A DNA stretch of 6,733 bases, from contig JAUXNR010000226.1 in the NCBI GenBank assembly GCA_030682755.1, positions 1-6,733 on the forward strand. The letters run 5' to 3'. The notes under the pieces were generated by a model. The model saw nothing but the letters and a program-made list of their open reading frames with translations. It searched no databases and was not told the DNA's origin. Position 1 is the first letter of the stretch, and each line of letters opens with the position of its first letter. The translations under genes and the position numbers were made by a program. Source of the DNA: Flavobacterium sp. (lineage in GTDB: Bacteria > Bacteroidota > Bacteroidia > Flavobacteriales > Flavobacteriaceae). Positions 1-4,278 of this stretch are shown here, one piece after another.

Positions 1-771
1 TGTATCAATTTCTGATTTGATACTTCTTCCACTTATATACCATGGTCTAAGACCAGAATATTTATCAATTCTAGAAATTCTTAATAAAACCCATGCACCA
101 TCATCTAACGGCTTACCGTTGTAAGTCAATTCAACGTTGTGATTGTCTGTTGTTTTAATTTTCAATTTATCTTGAATAAGTTCAGCTCCACGATGTAACA
201 ATATATAATTTTCTGTACCCGTGAATTTATTTAAATGAAACGTGTTTTCAACCGTAAAAAAATCTATTTTTTTTTCTCCTTGATTGAGAATTTCCTTAAT
301 ATTACTAGTCAAGCTTTTACTTACCTCAAGTAATGACGGTGTTGGTCCCGCAAATGTGGCTCCTTGAATTGCTCCAGTGACAACATCTACCGTGCTATTT
401 CCCAAATCTTTAAGAATTTTGGATAATAAAGTATCTTTCTTTATAGCTTGAATAGTAACATTAATGGTTAAACTACCTCCAAGATATACTCGTTCATGTA
501 TAATTGGACGATTAAAAATAGGAGCTACTTTCATTCCATCATCTAGTTTGTAGGTACCAAGACCCACTTCATAATTTTCGTTAGGAAGTTTTATTTGCAT
601 AGCACCACTTGCAATAAAAGATTTCCAAAAATTACTTTCTTTGTTTAAATACCAACTTACCGCATCTACCCTCAAGTAATGTTTTTTTGGTTCGAAAGAT
701 GCAGAGTTATCTGTGTCAGTTTTCAAAACCTGGTATGTTTTTGCATTTCCTTTTCCTGCTTCAGTTCCCAT
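1..771 (-). CDS. Hypothetical protein, C-terminus outside the window
   Basis: Reading leftwards from ATG at 771-769, the frame stays open for 257 codons to the window edge, so the C-terminus is missing. This ATG is the first possible start after an in-frame TAA (complement of 796-798). The protein begins MGTEAGKGNAKTYQ and has no signal peptide or membrane helix, which suggests a cytoplasmic location. Residues about 30-110 look beta-rich, with short alternating strands such as HYLRVDAVSWYL and GGSLTINVTIQAI. Residues about 112-165 look helical, with a small-residue stretch VVTGAIQGATFAGPTP. From about 170 the strands return, and RPWYISGRS lies near the edge. I do not recognise the family. A C2-like beta-sandwich with an inserted helical segment is conceivable but is only a guess from the strand pattern. 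It is transcribed away from the cassette at 1158-3536 across a shared intergenic region. Codon use is ordinary for the window, so the reading frame is very probably real. Confidence 0.82.
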   Translation of the reverse strand, partial: MGTEAGKGNAKTYQVLKTDTDNSASFEPKKHYLRVDAVSWYLNKESNFWKSFIASGAMQIKLPNENYEVGLGTYKLDDGMKVAPIFNRPIIHERVYLGGSLTINVTIQAIKKDTLLSKILKDLGNSTVDVVTGAIQGATFAGPTPSLLEVSKSLTSNIKEILNQGEKKIDFFTVENTFHLNKFTGTENYILLHRGAELIQDKLKIKTTDNHNVELTYNGKPLDDGAWVLLRISRIDKYSGLRPWYISGRSIKSEIDT

Positions 772-832
772 AATTGATTGATTTAGATTAGTTTGTTAAA
801 ATTATATAAAAGAATTATTCAGCATGATATGT

Positions 833-860
833 ATAAATACGTAATTCATTACGTATTTAT
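833..860. repeat. Perfect palindrome with 13-bp arms
   Basis: The left arm ATAAATACGTAAT (833-845) is followed by a two-base centre TC and the exact reverse complement ATTACGTATTTAT (848-860). It lies 62 bases upstream of the minus-strand start codon. It contains the same TACGTA core as the dyads further right, but its half-sites are two bases further apart (TACGT, eight bases, ACGTA). It is most likely an operator; a hairpin in the leader RNA is the alternative. The symmetry is seen directly, while the role is inferred. Confidence 0.75.
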
Positions 861-889
861 CGGTAATTTTTAAGATCGAATTTAGCGGA

Positions 890-923
890 TTTGAGATGGG
901 GTTTTTCAAATGTTATAATGTTG
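890..923 (+). promoter_or_regulatory. Possible Bacteroidota-type promoter
   Basis: TTTG at 890-893 and TAATGTTG at 916-923 are separated by 22 bases. They resemble the Bacteroidota -33 (TTTG) and -7 (TAnnTTTG) elements with one mismatch in the second. If used, transcription would begin near 930 and give a leader of about 220 bases before the gene at 1158, carrying the dyads at 1063-1100. The match is imperfect and such elements arise readily in AT-rich DNA, so this is weak. Confidence 0.22.
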
Positions 924-1062
924 TAGGCTTAAATTATAGTTTCGTTACGTTTTGGTTGCGTATTTCTACTTACTGTATTCCGTATTTTTACTTAATTTTT
1001 GAAGGGTTTTGTTAGAGATTTTGGAGGTAGTGTGGTGGAAATTTGATTTTTTTAGAGTTTAA

Positions 1063-1078
1063 TACGTATTTATACGTA
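1063..1078. promoter_or_regulatory. Putative NarL-type operator dyad 1
   Basis: The sequence TACGTAT TT ATACGTA is two inverted heptamers around a two-base spacer. This 7-2-7 geometry is known for NarL-family regulators, whose half-sites also begin with TAC. It lies 80 bases before the first gene of an operon whose last gene encodes a NarL/LuxR-type regulator, so autoregulation is a reasonable inference. No binding evidence can be read from sequence. Confidence 0.45.
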
Positions 1079-1084
1079 ACAAAT

Positions 1085-1100
1085 TGCGTAAAAACACGTA
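1085..1100. promoter_or_regulatory. Putative NarL-type operator dyad 2, imperfect
   Basis: TGCGTAA AA ACACGTA has the same 16-base layout as the dyad at 1063-1078, and the two are separated by six bases. The right half reads TACGTGT on the opposite strand; the left half carries one change in the TAC core. Starts of the two dyads are 22 bases apart, about two helical turns, which would place both on the same face of the DNA. This spacing supports cooperative binding but is an inference. Confidence 0.38.
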
Positions 1101-1157
1101 TTTTCGAATTCTGAGTCCCGAATTATATTGTCCTAAATAATTTAAAATTTAATTTTT

Positions 1158-1469
1158 ATGAATTTAGATCAAAACTCGGGAGAAGTAATTACATTAAGTG
1201 AAGCTCAAAATTTGGTAAGGGATTTTCAAACTGTCCATCCGCAAGAAATTAAAGCTTTTTACGTAGGTTCAAACCTTCTAAAAGCTATTATGGAACAAGA
1301 GGGTTGTATTGGTTTAAGAATTTATAATGCCTATGACGACCAAAGTAAAACAAAAACAGTTGTATTAGTAGGTGTTGATGAAGATGAAAATGATATGAAA
1401 GAAGGAGTAATTGTCGATAAGACCTTTAGATGTCCACCGACATGTCCAACTGTTAGTATTCTTGATTAA
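1158..1469 (+). CDS. Small hypothetical protein with CPPTC tail
   Basis: This 103-residue acidic protein has no signal peptide or membrane helix. A short helical N-terminus (about 12-50) is followed by GCIGLRIYNAYDD (49-61) and the strand TVVLVGVDED (67-76). It closes with a cysteine/proline tail, RCPPTCPTVS, where C92 and C96 could bind a metal or form a disulfide. From memory, small Bacteroidota proteins with a central AY/LxVGVD core and a terminal PCPxxC-like motif commonly sit beside a membrane protein of about 200 residues, as here; their function is not known to me. It is the first gene of the cassette, with 26 bases to the next start. The ATG at 1158 follows an A/T-rich stretch without a Shine-Dalgarno sequence, as usual for the phylum. 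The tail resembles a docking or redox motif, so a signal-input partner for the downstream membrane protein is possible but unproven. Confidence 0.85.
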   Translation: MNLDQNSGEVITLSEAQNLVRDFQTVHPQEIKAFYVGSNLLKAIMEQEGCIGLRIYNAYDDQSKTKTVVLVGVDEDENDMKEGVIVDKTFRCPPTCPTVSILD

Positions 1470-1495
1470 TAAAATTGTAGAAAAATATAATATAG

Positions 1496-2128
1496 TTGAT
1501 AGTAAGTCTTTTTTATTTTGTCAATATTGTTGGCCTATTTTCATTGGTATTATATTTTCTAATACCTGTAAAAAATGCTACCAAAAGTCTATTTCCCTAT
1601 ATTCTTTTGGTAGCATTTTCATCCTTAGTGGAAATTATCTTGATTAATTTTCTGCAACTGGACTCCGAGAAATGGTCAAAAATTTATCAATGTATAGAAT
1701 TTTTGGTTTTATTAAAAGTTTTTGATAGTAATGGGGGACTTAAATTTCGATTAGTTTCTGTTTTTTTTCTTTTTTTCTTTTTTATTTCCCTCTTGTATTT
1801 TATATTGTTAAATGATGATTTCTCAACTACAAAGTCTGATGGCTTTCTTTCAATGATCACTTTCATTTATATTATTTTTTTTTCGATATATTGGTTTACA
1901 TTTATTTTTAAAAAAGTGGACGTTCCGTCTTTATTGAACTTATCTTTCTTTTACTTTGTCAGTGGCTTGATAATTTATAATTCTGGAACTTTATTTTTGT
2001 TTTTAATGCTGGAGGAAATAGAAAATTCTGAATTAGATATTTACCAATATTGGGTTGTCAATCTTATTTTAGTTTTAGTGTTTAGAATCTTATTAATTGT
2101 ATCAATTTGGAAGGGACGAACGAAATAA
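1496..2128 (+). CDS. Multi-pass (about seven-helix) membrane protein
   Basis: This 210-residue, very hydrophobic protein is predicted by eye to have about seven membrane helices, near 3-24, 32-52, 62-77, 85-106, 117-138, 145-171 and 184-204. Visible features are E46 in helix 2, YQCIEF (64-69) in helix 3, a phenylalanine-rich helix 4 and a basic end, IWKGRTK. No ATG is available near the N-terminus: TTG at 1496 follows directly on an in-frame TAG (1493-1495), and the first internal ATG falls at residue 120. TTG is therefore the likely start and keeps the first helix. Bacteroidota commonly carry such proteins beside a short histidine kinase. Because the kinase downstream has almost no sensory part, I infer this protein may sense the signal or relay it. 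Its 3' end overlaps the kinase gene by 22 bases. A perfect 16-bp inverted repeat lies in the coding sequence (1572-1619), and runs of eight and nine T occur at 1761-1768 and 1875-1883. Confidence 0.8.
   Translation: MIVSLFYFVNIVGLFSLVLYFLIPVKNATKSLFPYILLVAFSSLVEIILINFLQLDSEKWSKIYQCIEFLVLLKVFDSNGGLKFRLVSVFFLFFFFISLLYFILLNDDFSTTKSDGFLSMITFIYIIFFSIYWFTFIFKKVDVPSLLNLSFFYFVSGLIIYNSGTLFLFLMLEEIENSELDIYQYWVVNLILVLVFRILLIVSIWKGRTK
1572..1619 (+). repeat. Perfect 16-bp inverted repeat inside the membrane-protein gene
   Basis: AAAATGCTACCAAAAG (1572-1587) and its exact reverse complement CTTTTGGTAGCATTTT (1604-1619) flank a 16-base loop. The transcript could fold into a strong hairpin that ends in UUUU, with an A-tract on the 5' side, the shape of a bidirectional intrinsic terminator. 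It lies about 100 bases after the stop of the 1158-1469 gene and within codons 26-42 of the membrane-protein gene. It could act as an attenuator that lowers expression of the three downstream genes relative to the first. The repeat is certain; the function is inferred, and the T-tract is short for full termination. Confidence 0.7.
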
Positions 2129-2874
2129 ATTCGGTTTTTTGGTTGGGTACTTCGGTGATGCTTTTTTTGGCGTTTGCATTGATTTTTTTGGTGCTATTTT
2201 ACCAAAATCATTTTATTAAAATGAAGCGAAAAGAAGCAGAAACGTTGCTAAAGACTGCTTTAGCAAGTGAAAAGGAGGAACGTCAACGGATTGCTAAGGA
2301 CTTGCATGATAGTGTTCAAGGTGACTTGAGTGCTCTCCGAAATTTTATGACTATTCTTGAACGGAAAACAGAGAAGGAAGCCTATAATCATCTTGTTTTG
2401 GATGCAAAGTATGCTTTGGAAGCAGCCATAATGAATACGCGAGTGATTTCCAATAAGTTAATGCCACCTTTGTTAGCCACTGCCGGATTTACTGTTGCTT
2501 TACGTGATTATTTAGAGCAATTGAGCGTGTTGAGCGGGAAAGCTTTTGATTTTAAAACTGATTTTACAGATGCTCAAATTCCTGATGAATACTCTTATGA
2601 GCTTTTGCGTGTTGTACAGGAGTTTTGCCAGAATATGTTGAAGCATGGTCAGATTTCGCAATCTCTTATTGTATTGTATAGTACTTCTGAAGGTTTAAGT
2701 TTGGAGCTTATTGATGATGGTATTTCATTTGACTTTAAGGCCGCTTATCAACATTCAAAGGGTAGTGGTCTTCATAATATTCAATCCCGATTAAACAATA
2801 TGAAAGCCACTTTAATTCAAAGAGAAGTGAGAGAAGGCAATCATTTTGTTATTCATTTAAAACTAAACCCATGA
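2107..2874 (+). CDS. Sensor histidine kinase, HisKA_3 type
   Basis: This 255-residue kinase is of the NarX/DesK-like class (HisKA_3 plus HATPase_c). A single membrane helix at about 15-32 is preceded by only about 14 residues, so it has no real extracytoplasmic sensor. A coiled-coil-like stretch (37-58) leads to the dimerisation and phosphorylation helix ERQRIAKDLHDSVQGD, with H67 as the phospho-acceptor. The ATP-binding domain spans about 160-253: N-box around N176 (QNMLKHG), D-box LIDDGISFD (201-209) and glycine-rich GSGLHNIQSR (219-228). The D-box lacks the second glycine of the usual DxGxGF, a mild deviation. TTG at 2107 is chosen because it gives cytoplasm-membrane-kinase order and overlaps the upstream gene by 22 bases, suggesting translational coupling. 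ATG at 2158 would begin at residue 18, inside the helix. The stop overlaps the regulator start as ATGA. It should autophosphorylate and pass phosphate to D55 of the regulator encoded next, probably under control of the upstream membrane protein. Confidence 0.93.
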   Translation: MEGTNEINSVFWLGTSVMLFLAFALIFLVLFYQNHFIKMKRKEAETLLKTALASEKEERQRIAKDLHDSVQGDLSALRNFMTILERKTEKEAYNHLVLDAKYALEAAIMNTRVISNKLMPPLLATAGFTVALRDYLEQLSVLSGKAFDFKTDFTDAQIPDEYSYELLRVVQEFCQNMLKHGQISQSLIVLYSTSEGLSLELIDDGISFDFKAAYQHSKGSGLHNIQSRLNNMKATLIQREVREGNHFVIHLKLNP

Positions 2875-3536
2875 TACGAATTGCTTTGGTGGATGACCAT
2901 CAATTATTTAGAAAAAGTTTGTGTATGTTATTGGCGACTTTTGAAGAAGTGGAAGTTGTTTTTGATACTGATGATGGTTCTAAATTGTTTGAAAAATTAG
3001 ACGAAGGAGCAGAAATTGATGTTGTTTTGTTGGATATTCAAATGCCTATTATGGATGGTTTTGAAATATGTACTCGTTTGAAACGACTTCATCCCGATGT
3101 TAAGATTTTGATTGTTTCACAGTTAACCACTAAAGAAGCTGTGCATAAAATTATGGATTGTGGAGCCAATGGTTTTTATACTAAAAATTCACCACCTGAA
3201 GTATTAGAAGATGCCATAAAAGGTGTGTTATTAAGAGACTATTATTTTGATATTGAATTAGCGGATGTGATTAGGGAAGCAATACTTTGGGAGAAAAAAG
3301 TGTATCCAAATTTTTCTTTTTCTCAAAAAGTAACGCTAACGAATCGAGAAGTTGAAATTATTGTTATGGCCTGTAAAGAAATGAGTAGTATTCAAATAGG
3401 GGATAAGCTGTGTATTAGTACGCGTACCGTTGAAAAACACCGAAGACGAATTATGGAAAAAACTGATTCTAAAAATTTTATTGGTGTGGTTTTGTATGCC
3501 TTAAAGTGCAATGCCATTTATTTGGAAGACCTGTAG
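2871..3536 (+). CDS. Response regulator, NarL/FixJ (LuxR-type HTH) family
   Basis: This 221-residue protein is full length for the family. The receiver domain (1-120) has the acidic pair D8-D9, phospho-acceptor D55 in VVLLDIQMP, the MDGFE turn (61-65), S83 in the switch position and K105. A linker, about 121-150, joins it to a LuxR/GerE helix-turn-helix. In that domain LTNREVEII (156-164) opens the motif and ISTRTVEKHRRRIMEKT (182-198) contains the recognition helix with the typical TVEKH core. All key receiver residues are present, so it should be phosphorylated by the kinase encoded directly upstream. The ATG at 2871 overlaps that gene's TGA by four bases, so the two are translationally coupled. 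Family knowledge says phosphorylation drives dimer binding to inverted heptamers. The 7-2-7 dyads at 1063-1078, 1085-1100 and 3781-3796 are the obvious candidate targets in this window. It ends the cassette, and the next terminator is at 3671-3696. Confidence 0.95.
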   Translation: MIRIALVDDHQLFRKSLCMLLATFEEVEVVFDTDDGSKLFEKLDEGAEIDVVLLDIQMPIMDGFEICTRLKRLHPDVKILIVSQLTTKEAVHKIMDCGANGFYTKNSPPEVLEDAIKGVLLRDYYFDIELADVIREAILWEKKVYPNFSFSQKVTLTNREVEIIVMACKEMSSIQIGDKLCISTRTVEKHRRRIMEKTDSKNFIGVVLYALKCNAIYLEDL

Positions 3537-3670
3537 TTTCTAACTTTTTTTTAAGTGAGACATTTTATACTAAGAAATTGATGACAAATGGAGCAACTAT
3601 TATAAATTTTTTATATATTTGACTACTTACCACTGAAAAGACCACACCAAAAAACAAATTATACCTCTTT

Positions 3671-3696
3671 AACCGCCTGTATAAGGCGGTTTTTTT
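3671..3696 (+). terminator. Intrinsic terminator of the sensory cassette
   Basis: The stem AACCGCC (3671-3677) pairs with GGCGGTT (3685-3691) around the loop TGTATAA. A run of seven T (3690-3696) follows. GC content of the stem is high for this AT-rich region. The T-run is on the plus strand only, so the element ends transcription coming from 1158-3536. Confidence 0.9.
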
Positions 3697-3766
3697 AATT
3701 CACATATTTTTTAAAAGAACTGGCTTTTCATTTATACAAAACCTGTTGATACTGTAATTTATGCCT

Positions 3767-3803
3767 TTTGAGTATGAAATTACGTGTTTTCACGTATTGT
3801 TTG
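3767..3803 (+). promoter_or_regulatory. Putative promoter with NarL-type dyad 3 in its spacer
   Basis: The dyad TACGTGT TT TCACGTA (3781-3796) has the same 7-2-7 layout as those before 1158, and its TACGTG/CACGTA arms are perfectly complementary. It sits between TTTG (3767-3770) and TATTGTTTG (3795-3803), which resemble the Bacteroidota -33 and -7 elements with a slightly long spacing and one extra base in the second. Transcription would begin near 3810, about 40 bases before the ATG at 3852. The dyad is solid as sequence; the promoter elements are tentative. Binding within the spacer could repress or remodel the promoter. Confidence 0.4.
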
Positions 3804-3851
3804 GCTTTAAAGTGCTGGCTATATTTACAAATATTAAAAAATGAAATTAAA

Positions 3852-4178
3852 ATGAAAATTAAAAAATATTTAAGCCTACTATTACTGTTGACTTTTTTAA
3901 CCACGACATATGGTCAAAAAAAGAAAGTAGCCGTTGTTACCTTTTATGCTAATAAAATGGTAGAGTTTAAAGAATTAGGTATTGGAAGCGAAGAACTAAT
4001 CAAGGATGTATTGGATTTACGTGATAATCCTAATTTTAATTTAGCTCCACTTTTAGAACAATTTCATTCTAATTTTTTTAACGAATATGCTACTGCTTTT
4101 CCATTTGAGTTACTACCGGAATCTTCTGTTGTTGATACAGAAAAGTATCTAAGCTTAAAACTTTACTGGAGAAAATGA
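3852..4178 (+). CDS. Exported protein, probably a truncated member of a longer periplasmic family
   Basis: From ATG at 3852 the product has 108 residues. MKIKKYLSLLLLLTFLTTTYG is a clear signal peptide with likely cleavage before Q22. The mature part begins QKKKVAVVTFYANK, followed by a helical stretch and the motif NPNFNLAPLLEQFH (59-72), then AFPFELLPESSV (82-93). From memory, these motifs belong to the N-terminal part of a Bacteroidota periplasmic protein family of roughly 250-300 residues with unknown function. This copy ends abruptly in KLYWRK at a TGA. A coding-like stretch continues in the next frame (4159-4230), so a frameshift or internal deletion is likely and the product may be non-functional. 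An earlier in-frame ATG at 3768 would place 28 residues before the signal peptide and overlap the dyad at 3781-3796, so I reject it. The possible promoter at 3767-3803 suggests control by the upstream regulator. Confidence 0.68.
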   Translation: MKIKKYLSLLLLLTFLTTTYGQKKKVAVVTFYANKMVEFKELGIGSEELIKDVLDLRDNPNFNLAPLLEQFHSNFFNEYATAFPFELLPESSVVDTEKYLSLKLYWRK

Positions 4179-4230
4179 AGTGGGAGTTACTGTTTCTGTA
4201 TCGAATGGGAATTTAAGGGCTTATAGATGA
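4159..4230 (+). pseudogene. Out-of-frame remnant after the exported-protein gene
   Basis: In the frame one base over from the 3852 gene, 4159-4230 encodes NFTGENEVGVTVSVSNGNLR and a short end before TGA at 4228-4230. This alternating hydrophobic pattern looks like a beta-strand from a real protein. The 3852 frame here gives only LYWRK and stops. A one-base slip in the A-run at 4157-4160 would join the two frames. Even then the protein would be about 125 residues, short of the family length I recall, so an internal deletion may also have happened. The interpretation is tentative. Confidence 0.35.
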
Positions 4231-4278
4231 GAAGTATCTCAAACGATATATAGTAATAAAATCATTTAAATCAACATT

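Larger units (their letters stand above)
772..1157. other. Divergent intergenic control region
   Basis: This 386-base gap separates the minus-strand gene ending its start at 771 from the plus-strand cassette starting at 1158. No open frame in it looks coding. It contains a long perfect palindrome (833-860), two 7-2-7 dyads (1063-1078 and 1085-1100) and further CGTATTT copies at 959-965 and 981-987. A looser pair of half-sites, TACGT and GCGTA seven bases apart, lies at 946-962. CGTATTT occurs five times between 853 and 1104, which is dense for AT-rich DNA and suggests a cluster of protein-binding sites. The stretch 880-1060 is unusually G-rich on the plus strand compared with its surroundings. 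The function is inferred from position and repeats only. Confidence 0.7.
3537..3851. other. Intergenic region after the regulator gene
   Basis: This 315-base stretch holds the terminator at 3671-3696 and a dyad with possible promoter elements at 3767-3803. An isolated TATATTTG at 3614-3621 fits the -7 consensus but has no TTTG at a proper distance. I see no convincing coding frame. The stop of the regulator gene and the terminator are about 135 bases apart, leaving a long 3' untranslated part of unknown purpose. Confidence 0.6.

Noticed and set aside
1572..1619. Inverted repeat read as a phase-variable invertible segment
   Set aside because: Only 16 bases lie between the arms, far shorter than known invertible promoters, so an RNA hairpin is more plausible.
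1411..1647. Plus-strand open frame of 78 codons
   Set aside because: It overlaps the end of the 1158 gene and the start of the membrane-protein gene in another frame, and its product has no family-like pattern.
2158..2160. ATG as the start of the histidine kinase
   Set aside because: It would remove the residues before the membrane helix and begin inside it; the TTG at 2107 keeps the expected topology and the overlap with the upstream gene.
3768..3851. Upstream ATG extending the exported protein by 28 residues
   Set aside because: The extension would bury the signal peptide and overlap the dyad and likely transcription start; the ATG at 3852 gives a normal signal peptide at the N-terminus.
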